Source: Actinomycetes bacterium
GTDB lineage: Bacteria; Actinomycetota; Actinomycetes; Mycobacteriales; Mycobacteriaceae
Reading direction: 5' to 3'
Length of the DNA: 64,000 nucleotides
Assembly (NCBI GenBank): GCA_023460175.1
Contig: JAEWRC010000024.1
Span: forward strand, 1-64,000
The notes beneath the pieces are model-generated. The model searched no databases. It saw only the letters and a list, made by a program, of their open reading frames with translations, and was not told where the DNA came from. Shown here one piece after another: positions 34,304-41,567 of the stretch (position 1 is its first letter; each line of letters starts with the position of its first letter). Made by a program: the position numbers and the translations under genes.

Positions 34304-36040
34304 ATGATCCAGTCGTCGATCCCCGCGGTGCTGCGCGAGCGGGCCAGCCTGCAGCCCAACGACATCGCGTTCACCTTCATGGACTACGAGCAGGACTGGA
34401 ACGGTGTGCCGATCACCCTGACCTGGTCGCAGCTCCAGCGCCGGACGGTGAACCTTGCGCATGAACTCTGCGCACACACCGAACCCGGTGATCGCGTCGT
34501 CATTCTGGCGCCGCAAAGTCTCGAGTACATTCTCGCGTTCGTTGCCGCGCTGCAGGCGGGACTGGTGGCAGTGCCGCTGCCCGCACCCGGCGGGGGCGCC
34601 CATGATGAACGGACCGCGGCAGTCATGGCCGACACCGTTCCCGCGGTGGTGCTCACCACCTCGGCGGTGCGCGACGCCGCGGCCGGGTACGCCACCGCGC
34701 GCGACGGGGCAGCGGCCCCGGCGGTGATCGAGGTCGATCGGCTGGGCCTCGACGCCCGCCGAAAGCAGTTGCGCCGCATCGGTACCCAGGACCCCGCCTA
34801 CCTGCAGTACACGTCGGGTTCCACGCGTCGCCCGGCCGGAGTGGAGATCACCCACCGCAATCTCGCGGCCAACTTCGAACAGATGATGGCGGCGTTCTTC
34901 TCCGAACACGGCGGTGTGGCACCGCCGGACACCACGTTCGTGTCGTGGCTGCCGCTGTACCACGACATGGGGCTGATGCTCGGGGTGTGCGTGCCGATCC
35001 TCGGCGGCGTGCACACCGTCATGACCAGCCCGGTCGCCTTCCTGCAGCGCCCCGCACGCTGGATGCAGCTGCTTGCCGGTTATCCGCGCACCCTGTCGGC
35101 GGGGCCGAACTTCGCCTACGAACTCGCGGCGGGCCGCACCAGCGACGAGGACATGGCCGGTCTGGACCTGAGCAACGTCCTGAGCGTCCTCAGCGGTGCG
35201 GAGCGGGTGCACGCCGCGACGGTGCGCCGATTCGCCGAACGCTTCGCCCCCTTGGGATTCGACGAGAATAAGATCCGGCCCTCCTATGGCCTGGCCGAGG
35301 CGGTCGTCTATGTCGCCACCCGGGAATCCGCCGCCCCGCTCGAGATCGTCGAGTTCGACGCCGAGAAGCTGTCGGCCGGGCACGCCCAGCGCTGCGCCGC
35401 CGGAGCCGGCTCCCCGCTGGTCAGCTACGGCCGAACCGACTCCCCGGTGGTCCGGGTGGTCGACCCCGACACCGCGGTGGAGTGCGCCGACGGGCGCACG
35501 GGGGAGATCTGGGTCCGCGGCGACAACGTCGCGACCGGCTACTGGCGCAAACCCGAGGACACTCGGGACACGTTCGGCGCCACCATCGTCGACCCCACCG
35601 CCGGCACCCCCGCCGGCCCCTGGCTGCGCACCGGCGATCTCGGGTTCTTCTCCGAGGGTGAGCTGTTCATCATGGGACGCATCAAGGACCTGCTGATCGT
35701 CTACGGGCGCAACCATTCTCCCGACGACATCGAGGCCACCGTGCAGGAGGTCAGCCGGGGCCGGGTCGCGGCCATCGCGGTACCCGACGACCGGACCGAG
35801 CACCTCGTCGTCGTCGTCGAGCACAAGAAGCGCGGCGATACCGAGGAGGAGGCGATGGCCCGGTTGACCGAGCTCAAACGCGAACTGACCTCAGCGATCT
35901 CGACCGCCCACGGTCTCAAGGTGGCCGATCTGGTGATGGTGGGGCCCGGTTCTATCCCGATCACCACCAGCGGCAAGGTCCGCCGGGCCAGCTGCGTCGA
36001 GCAGTACCGCCTCGGAGGGTTCAGCCGGGTGGACGCCTGA
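34304..36040 (+). CDS. fadD23: FadD23-like fatty acyl-AMP/CoA ligase
   Basis: A 578-residue adenylate-forming enzyme of the FadD (FAAL-type) family. The AMP-binding P-loop YTSGSTRRPAG is at 169-179 and SWLPLYHDMGL follows. Toward the C-terminus come RPSYGLAEAVVYVA, RTGDLGFF, GRIKDLLIVYGRNHSPDD and the lysine-containing TTSGKVRRAS. Mtb FadD23 (about 584 aa) activates the starter fatty acid for Pks2; the N-terminal residues SIPAVLRERASLQP align with it. The ATG at 34304 has GAGAGG 5 bases upstream; GTG 34301 is an alternative. In Mtb fadD23 lies directly upstream of pks2; here it is at the other end of the cluster in an operon with papA2. It converges with the next gene after 6 bases. Confidence 0.91.
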   Translation: MIQSSIPAVLRERASLQPNDIAFTFMDYEQDWNGVPITLTWSQLQRRTVNLAHELCAHTEPGDRVVILAPQSLEYILAFVAALQAGLVAVPLPAPGGGAHDERTAAVMADTVPAVVLTTSAVRDAAAGYATARDGAAAPAVIEVDRLGLDARRKQLRRIGTQDPAYLQYTSGSTRRPAGVEITHRNLAANFEQMMAAFFSEHGGVAPPDTTFVSWLPLYHDMGLMLGVCVPILGGVHTVMTSPVAFLQRPARWMQLLAGYPRTLSAGPNFAYELAAGRTSDEDMAGLDLSNVLSVLSGAERVHAATVRRFAERFAPLGFDENKIRPSYGLAEAVVYVATRESAAPLEIVEFDAEKLSAGHAQRCAAGAGSPLVSYGRTDSPVVRVVDPDTAVECADGRTGEIWVRGDNVATGYWRKPEDTRDTFGATIVDPTAGTPAGPWLRTGDLGFFSEGELFIMGRIKDLLIVYGRNHSPDDIEATVQEVSRGRVAAIAVPDDRTEHLVVVVEHKKRGDTEEEAMARLTELKRELTSAISTAHGLKVADLVMVGPGSIPITTSGKVRRASCVEQYRLGGFSRVDA

Positions 36041-36046
36041 CGGCTC

Positions 36047-36781
36047 TCAGCGCGGTACCCCGGTCAGCCCACGGATCTTGACCCGCCACGAATGCGCGGC
36101 GGTCAGCGCGAACACCGCTCCGCACGTGCAGGCGAAAAGCCATACCATCTTGCCGTTTTCGAGCGGTTGCAGTTGCGGCGCCAACGCGGTGATGATCCGC
36201 ACCGCGCAGGCGAGCATGCCGCTGGCCGACGCGATCAGGTAGACGGTGGCGATCCGCCGCGAGCGGGGGTCGCGGCGCAACACCAGCATGGCCCGAGCGC
36301 CGTACGCCAACAGGTAGAACAGCATCGAACACAGCAGGACCCAGTAGGCGGACAGCCAGAAGTCGGTGCGCAGCTGGAAGAAGTCGGGATGGTAGATCGC
36401 CGCGCCGTTGCCCAGCCAGAAGGTGGCCAACAACAACGGGATGCACAGCGTCGCGGGCCGCTCCACGTACTGCTTGAAGGCCTCCTGCATCGCCGAGTCG
36501 TCCTGCAGTCGACCGATCGCGTTGTAGACGATCGCCGAGGCCGCGACGATGTAGAGGTCGTGACCCAGGTAGTCCTCGAAGTTCCACTTGCCGGTCAGGT
36601 CGTACAGGATCGGCCCCAGCGTCGCCGAGGCCCAGGGCGACATCAACAGGACCGCACCGCCCTGCAGCGCGATGTTGAGGGTCGCGGCGACCTCCCATCG
36701 ACACGACCAGGTCAGTCGCCGGATCCACAGGCTCCACCCAATGCACACCATCGTGATGGTGATGATGAATGTCAGGGCCAT
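36047..36781 (-). CDS. Unknown polytopic membrane protein, possibly MAB_1171c-like
   Basis: A 244-residue protein with about seven hydrophobic segments spread over its whole length, beginning at residue 1 (MALTFIITITMVCIGWSLWI). Between segments 3 and 4 there is a charged loop (IGRLQDDSAMQEAFKQYVER). It resembles the N-terminal membrane half of a group of actinobacterial proteins (MAB_1171c-like putative transporters) that are often paired with a small HTH regulator. Such proteins are usually longer, so this could be a short form; the family link is tentative. It lies 39 bases downstream of the HTH gene on the same strand, suggesting an operon, and converges with fadD23. The function is unknown. 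Confidence 0.65.
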   Translation of the reverse strand: MALTFIITITMVCIGWSLWIRRLTWSCRWEVAATLNIALQGGAVLLMSPWASATLGPILYDLTGKWNFEDYLGHDLYIVAASAIVYNAIGRLQDDSAMQEAFKQYVERPATLCIPLLLATFWLGNGAAIYHPDFFQLRTDFWLSAYWVLLCSMLFYLLAYGARAMLVLRRDPRSRRIATVYLIASASGMLACAVRIITALAPQLQPLENGKMVWLFACTCGAVFALTAAHSWRVKIRGLTGVPR

Positions 36782-36820
36782 CGTGGGAACGCTTTCAACA
36801 ATGGGGTCCGGGACGGATGC

Positions 36821-37243
36821 CTACAGCGGAGGCGCGTCCGGGCGTGGCGACAATTGCGACAACTTCGGCCGACGCGCAGTGCGCGCGGTCGCAGTCTGAT
36901 CAGTGAGTGAAGCCACCGCCACCGGAGCGGACTCCAGGTAGTGGTAAACCTCTTGGCGGCTCATCAGACCGAAGCGGATCTGCAGGTCCGGATAGCTCAA
37001 CGCGAACCGATCCGCGACCAGGCGCAGTTCCTCCGCGTTGGGGTAGTCGCGTTCCTTGATCCGGCGGTAGTAGGTGCTGCTCGAGACCCCGAGTGCGGTG
37101 TAGATCGCCTTCGCGTCGACGTCGCCGTCGAGCAGATAGTCCAGCAGCGCTTTGAGCTGCCGGCCATTCTCATCGGTGCGGGGCACCCGTTCACCATAGA
37201 CGCGGTTGCGCAGGTATTGACATGGTCGTAGGAGTTTTGACAC
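36821..37243 (-). CDS. Small helix-turn-helix regulator
   Basis: A 140-residue protein. A central HTH-like segment lies around residues 45-85 (AIYTALGVSSSTYYRRIKER, then NAEELRLVADRF), followed by SYPDLQIRFGLM and an unstructured Arg/Pro/Thr-rich tail. It is probably a DNA-binding regulator of XRE-like type. The GTG start at 37243 is preceded by GGGAG; GTG 37186 is a later alternative. The gene is divergent from the condensation-like gene at 37284, and the 40 bases between them carry repeats that could be its operator. It is likely co-transcribed with the membrane protein downstream. Whether it controls the sulfolipid locus is unknown. Confidence 0.68.
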   Translation of the reverse strand: MSKLLRPCQYLRNRVYGERVPRTDENGRQLKALLDYLLDGDVDAKAIYTALGVSSSTYYRRIKERDYPNAEELRLVADRFALSYPDLQIRFGLMSRQEVYHYLESAPVAVASLTDQTATARTARRPKLSQLSPRPDAPPL

Positions 37244-37261
37244 GGCTCTCCCAATTTTGGG
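37217..37261. promoter_or_regulatory. Candidate operator/promoter between the HTH gene and the condensation-like gene
   Basis: Two copies of TTGACA-Y-GG (TTGACATGG at 37217-37225, TTGACACGG at 37237-37245) are 20 bases apart, about two DNA turns. An inverted repeat with arms CCCAA/TTGGG and a 2-base centre follows at 37250-37261. TACCGT at 37272-37277 could be a leaderless -10 for the gene starting at 37284. Repeats beside a divergent regulator gene suggest autoregulation; this is inference. Confidence 0.4.
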
Positions 37262-37283
37262 ACAACACGCCTACCGTTGACCT

Positions 37284-37856
37284 ATGCCCGCAACATCCCT
37301 GGTTCGTGCGGCCGCCGCCGCCCGACACAGCACCGACGATGCGCAGTGGCTCACCGACCGCTGGGTCGATCGACACCCCCGGGCCACCGACATGGCGAAG
37401 CTGGCCAGCCGCTTGGACCCCGTCCTGACCGCGGAGGTGATGTCGCCCGGGGTGGCCGGCGGCATCGAGTTCGAGATGGTTCTGCTGGCCGCGCTCGGGC
37501 GTGCGATCGCGCGCACCGTCGGCCCCGGAGCGTTGACCGTGGCGCTCGATGGCGAGCGATCGTCGCGCCGCACGCGGCTGGAGTGCAGCGACCTGCGCGG
37601 CCCAGGTCCGGCCGACCCGTCGGCCGCGGTGACGCCCGCCGATGCCGCGGCCGCCGGGCACGCCTGGGTGTCCTACCGCTCGACCGTGTCCGGCACCACG
37701 CCGCCCGAGGGGTACCTGCTGGCCCTGCACGCCCGGCGCGGGGCCGACGTGATCTATCTGAACTGGTGGTACGACACGCGCAGCTTCGATCGGCACACCA
37801 TCGAGGAGTTCGACGAGCAGCTGCCGCTGGCGCTGATCGAAGTGGTCTCCAGCTGA
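37284..37856 (+). CDS. Half-size condensation-domain-like protein
   Basis: A 190-residue protein that resembles the C-terminal lobe of NRPS condensation/epimerisation domains. The segment FEMVLLAALGRAIARTVG followed by LTVALDGERSSRRT is typical. The C-terminal DVIYLNWWYDTRSFDRHTIE, with QLPLALIEV after it, is a hallmark of that lobe. The HxxxD catalytic motif of the N-terminal lobe is absent, so it is unlikely to be a full acyl- or peptidyl-transferase on its own. It may be a remnant or an accessory or structural partner; PapA enzymes share the same superfamily fold. It has a probable leaderless start (TACCGT 6 bases upstream) and is divergent from the HTH regulator. ileS follows after 252 bases. 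Confidence 0.6.
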   Translation: MPATSLVRAAAAARHSTDDAQWLTDRWVDRHPRATDMAKLASRLDPVLTAEVMSPGVAGGIEFEMVLLAALGRAIARTVGPGALTVALDGERSSRRTRLECSDLRGPGPADPSAAVTPADAAAAGHAWVSYRSTVSGTTPPEGYLLALHARRGADVIYLNWWYDTRSFDRHTIEEFDEQLPLALIEVVSS

Positions 37857-37864
37857 TTTGCCTC

Positions 37865-37892
37865 GCTGTCTAGAATTGGCGCTGTCTAGAAT
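37865..37892 (+). promoter_or_regulatory. Duplicated -10 promoter element before the ileS leader
   Basis: The 12-mer GCTGTCTAGAAT occurs twice, at 37865-37876 and 37881-37892, with a 16-base period. Each copy contains TAGAAT, a good -10 hexamer. The leader starts just downstream, so both could drive ileS, giving two start sites. The duplication itself is seen directly. Confidence 0.55.
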
Positions 37893-37899
37893 CGACACA

Positions 37900-38099
37900 A
37901 CGGCGCTGATCCGGCCATCACCGGGGAGCCTTCGGAAGAACCGCCCGCCGCGTCGGGCCCAGTAGAACCGAACGGACACGGCCCGTCACAGCCGAACGAA
38001 GTTGAGCGGCGTGCCTCTGGCGCGCAAGCGGGGTGGTACCGCGGCGCTCGCGCACCGGCGCGACGTCGTCCCCGTGCCGAAGATGCCAGGCACAGGAGA
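37900..38099 (+). promoter_or_regulatory. Translational T-box riboswitch for ileS (class II, ultrashort stem I)
   Basis: The ileS leader holds the hallmarks of the actinobacterial ileS T-box. The isoleucine specifier ATC is at 37917-37919, within the stem I region GGCCATCACCGGGGAGCC followed by a TTCGG loop. The T-box sequence TGGTACCGCG is at 38034-38043, where uncharged tRNA-Ile pairs. The ribosome-binding site AGGAG at 38094-38098 is expected to lie in the sequestrator. No terminator-like T run is seen, consistent with control of translation initiation. When tRNA-Ile is uncharged it stabilises the antisequestrator and exposes the site. This class is known from mycobacterial ileS. Confidence 0.9.
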
Positions 38100-38108
38100 C
38101 GACGCGCA

Positions 38109-41100
38109 GTGGCCGACAGCGGTAGTCCACACACCAGCCCCAACGCCTATCCCAAGTTCAGCGCGGGCGCGCCGAACTTCCCGCAGCTCGAGACCGAGGT
38201 GCTGGCGTACTGGGACACCGACGACACGTTCCGCGCGTCGATCGCCCGTCGGGAGGGCGCTCCCGAGTACGTGTTCTACGACGGCCCGCCCTTCGCCAAC
38301 GGTCTGCCGCACTACGGGCACCTGCTGACCGGCTACGTCAAGGACATCGTCCCGCGGTACCGCACCATGCGTGGCTACAAGGTCGAGCGCCGCTTCGGGT
38401 GGGACACCCACGGCCTGCCCGCCGAACTCGAGGTGCAGCGCCAGCTGGGCATCACCGACAAGGCCCAGATCGAAGAGATGGGCATCGAGAAGTTCAACGA
38501 CGCCTGCCGCGCCTCGGTGCTGAAGTACACCGACGAGTGGCGCGCCTATGTCACCCGCCAGGCCCGGTGGGTCGACTTCGACAACGACTACAAGACCCTC
38601 GACCTCACCTTCATGGAGTCGGTCATCTGGGCGTTCAAGCAGCTGTGGGACAAGGGCCTGGCCTATGAGGGCTTCCGAGTGCTGCCGTACTGCTGGAACG
38701 ACGAGACCCCGCTGTCCAGCCACGAACTGCGGATGGACGACGACGTCTATCAGAGCCGCCAGGATCCGGCGATCACCGTGGGCCTTCGGGTCGCCGACGG
38801 CCCGCTGGCCGGGGCGCATCTGTTGGTGTGGACCACCACGCCGTGGACCCTGCCGTCGAACCAGGCGGTGGCGGTCAACCCGGACGTGGACTACGTCGAG
38901 GTCGCGGGCCCCGACGGGAACCGCTACGTGCTGGCGCAGGCCCGGCTCGCCGCCTACGCCCGGGAGCTGGGCGAGGAACCCGAGATCGTCGGTACCCACA
39001 CCGGCGCCGACCTGCTCGGCACGCACTACCTGCCGCCGTTCCCGTACTTCGTCGATACCGACAAGGCGGACAACGCCTTTCAGGTGTTGCGCGGCGATTA
39101 TGTGACCACCGAGGACGGCACCGGCATCGTGCACATGGCGCCGGCCTACGGTGAGGACGACAAGGCCACGACCGACACCGTCGGGGTCGTCCCGGCCACC
39201 CCGGTGGACTCCAAGGGGCGCTTTGACGCGACCGTCCCCGACTACCAGGGCCTGCAGGTCTTCGACGCGAATCCGCAGATCATCCGAGACCTCAAGAACG
39301 GCACCGGTTCTGCCGCCGTCAACGGCGCGGTGCTGCTGCGGCACGAGACCTACGAGCACTCCTATCCGCACTGCTGGCGCTGCCGCAACCCGCTGATCTA
39401 CCGCGCGGTCTCGTCGTGGTTCGTCAAGGTGACCGAGTTCCGGGACCGGATGGTGGAGCTCAACCAGGAGATCACCTGGTATCCCGAGCACGTCAAGGAC
39501 GGCCAGTTCGGCAAGTGGCTGCAAGGCGCGCGCGACTGGTCCATCTCCCGAAACCGCTACTGGGGCACACCTATTCCGGTCTGGACCTCCGATGACCCGG
39601 CGTATCCCCGCATCGACGTCTACGGCAGCTTGGACGAACTCGAGCGCGACTTCGGGGTGCGGCCGGACAATCTGCACCGGCCCTACATCGACGAGCTGAC
39701 CCGGCCCAACCCCGATGACCCGACCGGCAAGTCGACGATGCGCCGGATCGAGGACGTCTTCGACGTCTGGTTCGACTCGGGGTCCATGCCGTACGCCCAG
39801 GTGCACTACCCGTTCGACAACCAGGCCTGGTTCGACGGGGGACAGGGCCAGGAGCCGCACTTCCCCGGCGACTTCATCGTCGAGTACATCGGCCAGACCC
39901 GAGGCTGGTTCTACACCCTGCACGTGCTGGCCACCGCGCTGTTCGACAAGCCCGCGTTCAAGACCTGCGTCAGCCACGGCATCGTGCTGGGCAACGACGG
40001 CCAGAAGATGAGCAAGTCGCTGCGCAACTATCCGGACGTCACCGAGGTGTTCGATCGCGACGGCTCCGATGCCATGCGCTGGTTCCTGATGGCCTCGCCG
40101 ATCCTGCGGGGCGGCAACCTGATCGTCACCGAGCAGGGCATCCGCGAGGGCGTGCGCCAGGTGCTGCTGCCGCTGTCGAACGCCTACAGCTTCCTGGCGC
40201 TGTACGCGCCGGCGGTGGGGCAGTGGCGGACCGATTCGCCGCATGTCCTGGACCGCTACATCCTGGCCAAGCTGGCCGTGCTGCGCGACGACCTGACCGC
40301 TGCGCTGGACAGCTGCGACATCTCCGGGGCGTGCGAACAGTTGCGGTCGTTCACCGAGGCGCTCACGAATTGGTATGTGCGGCGGTCGCGTAACCGGTTC
40401 TGGGACGAGGATCGCGACGCGATCGACACCCTGCACACCGTGCTCGAGGTGACGGCTCGGCTGGCCGCGCCGCTGCTGCCGTTGGCGACCGAGGTGATCT
40501 GGCGTGGACTCACCGGCCAGCGGTCGGTGCACCTCACCGATTGGCCCGAGGCCAACCTGCCCACCGACCCCGCCTTGGTGGCGGCCATGGACCAGGTCCG
40601 CGACGTCTGCTCGCTGGGATCCTCGCTGCGCAAGGCCAAGAAACTGCGGGTGCGGCTGCCGTTGCCGAAACTCACCGTGGCGGTGGCCGATCCCGATGCG
40701 CTGCGGCCGTTCGCCGATCTGATCGCCGACGAACTCAACGTCAAGGCGGTCGAGCTGACCGACGACATCGCCAAGTTCGGTCAGTTCGAGCTGACGGTCA
40801 ACGCCCGCGTCGCCGGCCCGCGCATCGGCAAGGACGTGCAGGCGGCCATCAAGGCCGTCAAGTCCGGTGCCGGGGTGGTCAACGCCGACGGCACCCTGAC
40901 TGCCGGACCGGCCACGCTGTTGCCCGAGGAGTACAGCTCCAAACTGGTTGCTGCCGAACCTGATTCCACTGCCGCGCTGCCCGATGGGGCCGGCCTGGTG
41001 GTGCTGGACCCGACCGTGACACCCGAGCTGGAGGCCGAGGGCTGGGCCAAGGACCGGATCCGGGAACTGCAGGATCTGCGCAAGTCGAGCGGCCTCGAGA

Positions 41101-41282
41101 TCTCCGATCGCATCGTGGTCAGGCTGGCCGTGCCCGCCGACAAGCAGGACTGGGCCCGCACCCATCGGGATCTGATCGCCGGGGAGATCCTGGCGACCAG
41201 CTTCGACGTGGTGGGGGCCGACGAGGTGACCGACGGGGCCGAGATCGGCGACGGCGTGCGGGTCTCGCTGGCCAGGGCCTGA
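38109..41282 (+). CDS. ileS: Isoleucyl-tRNA synthetase IleS (type 2)
   Basis: A 1057-residue class I synthetase that charges tRNA-Ile. The HIGH-type motif is HYGH at residues 68-71 (GPPFANGLPHYGH) and KMSKS is at 633-637. The editing domain lies between them (VWTTTPWTLPSNQA). The C-terminal anticodon-binding region is of the long, eukaryote-like type 2 form that is found in mycobacteria and is generally insensitive to mupirocin. The GTG start lies 10 bases after AGGAG at the end of the T-box leader. By order it corresponds to Mtb Rv1536 and marks the right border of the accessory lipid locus. Confidence 0.96.
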   Translation: MADSGSPHTSPNAYPKFSAGAPNFPQLETEVLAYWDTDDTFRASIARREGAPEYVFYDGPPFANGLPHYGHLLTGYVKDIVPRYRTMRGYKVERRFGWDTHGLPAELEVQRQLGITDKAQIEEMGIEKFNDACRASVLKYTDEWRAYVTRQARWVDFDNDYKTLDLTFMESVIWAFKQLWDKGLAYEGFRVLPYCWNDETPLSSHELRMDDDVYQSRQDPAITVGLRVADGPLAGAHLLVWTTTPWTLPSNQAVAVNPDVDYVEVAGPDGNRYVLAQARLAAYARELGEEPEIVGTHTGADLLGTHYLPPFPYFVDTDKADNAFQVLRGDYVTTEDGTGIVHMAPAYGEDDKATTDTVGVVPATPVDSKGRFDATVPDYQGLQVFDANPQIIRDLKNGTGSAAVNGAVLLRHETYEHSYPHCWRCRNPLIYRAVSSWFVKVTEFRDRMVELNQEITWYPEHVKDGQFGKWLQGARDWSISRNRYWGTPIPVWTSDDPAYPRIDVYGSLDELERDFGVRPDNLHRPYIDELTRPNPDDPTGKSTMRRIEDVFDVWFDSGSMPYAQVHYPFDNQAWFDGGQGQEPHFPGDFIVEYIGQTRGWFYTLHVLATALFDKPAFKTCVSHGIVLGNDGQKMSKSLRNYPDVTEVFDRDGSDAMRWFLMASPILRGGNLIVTEQGIREGVRQVLLPLSNAYSFLALYAPAVGQWRTDSPHVLDRYILAKLAVLRDDLTAALDSCDISGACEQLRSFTEALTNWYVRRSRNRFWDEDRDAIDTLHTVLEVTARLAAPLLPLATEVIWRGLTGQRSVHLTDWPEANLPTDPALVAAMDQVRDVCSLGSSLRKAKKLRVRLPLPKLTVAVADPDALRPFADLIADELNVKAVELTDDIAKFGQFELTVNARVAGPRIGKDVQAAIKAVKSGAGVVNADGTLTAGPATLLPEEYSSKLVAAEPDSTAALPDGAGLVVLDPTVTPELEAEGWAKDRIRELQDLRKSSGLEISDRIVVRLAVPADKQDWARTHRDLIAGEILATSFDVVGADEVTDGAEIGDGVRVSLARA

Positions 41283-41326
41283 GGGGCGGCCGCGGCTGCT
41301 GACGGCCGACTGCTGGCTACTGGCGG

Positions 41327-41548
41327 CTAAGCACCGGCGACGCGGGCACCCTGCCCGTCGACCACGACGATGTCACCGGGGCGTAGCTGGCGGCCGCGCC
41401 GCAACTCGACCTCGTCGTTGACGGTCACCAGCCCGTCGGCGATGACGGCCTTGGCGTCGGCACCGGTGTCGATCAGGCCCGCGAGCTTCAGGAACTGCCC
41501 GAGCCGGATGGTGGTGTCCGCACGGATCGGCACTTCCGGATACCTCAT
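41327..41548 (-). CDS. Small S4-domain RNA-binding protein
   Basis: A 73-residue protein consisting of one S4 RNA-binding domain. IRLGQFLKLAGLIDTGADAK is followed by the typical loop DGLVTVNDEVELRRGRQLRPGD. Such stand-alone S4 proteins (YbcJ/YaaA-like) bind structured RNA, probably rRNA or tRNA; the exact target is unknown. The ATG is preceded by TAGCCT on the minus strand with a 6-base spacer, so the transcript is probably leaderless. It lies 19 bases beyond the end of the DUF222/HNH gene on the same strand. Confidence 0.85.
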   Translation of the reverse strand: MRYPEVPIRADTTIRLGQFLKLAGLIDTGADAKAVIADGLVTVNDEVELRRGRQLRPGDIVVVDGQGARVAGA

Positions 41549-41567
41549 GAGGACAGGCTAGCCACCC

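Noticed and set aside
18216..36040. Interpretation as a DAT/PAT (pks3/4-papA3-mmpL10-chp2-fadD21) or a Pks5/LOS locus
   Set aside because: Two distinct PapA proteins matching PapA1 and PapA2, a Sap homologue and a full-length Stf0 are all present, and gene order matches the SL-1 locus. PAT loci have one PapA and no sulfotransferase. No glycosyltransferase genes of an LOS locus are present.
37985..37991. TCACAGC in the ileS leader as a PhoP half-site
   Set aside because: The second repeat unit at the 4-base spacing (CGAAGTT) does not match, and the sequence lies inside the transcribed T-box RNA.
37986..41165. Long open frame (over 1000 codons) antisense to ileS
   Set aside because: It is a mirror frame caused by high GC at third codon positions; its translation is His/Asp/Arg-rich with no domain, and ileS itself is unmistakable.
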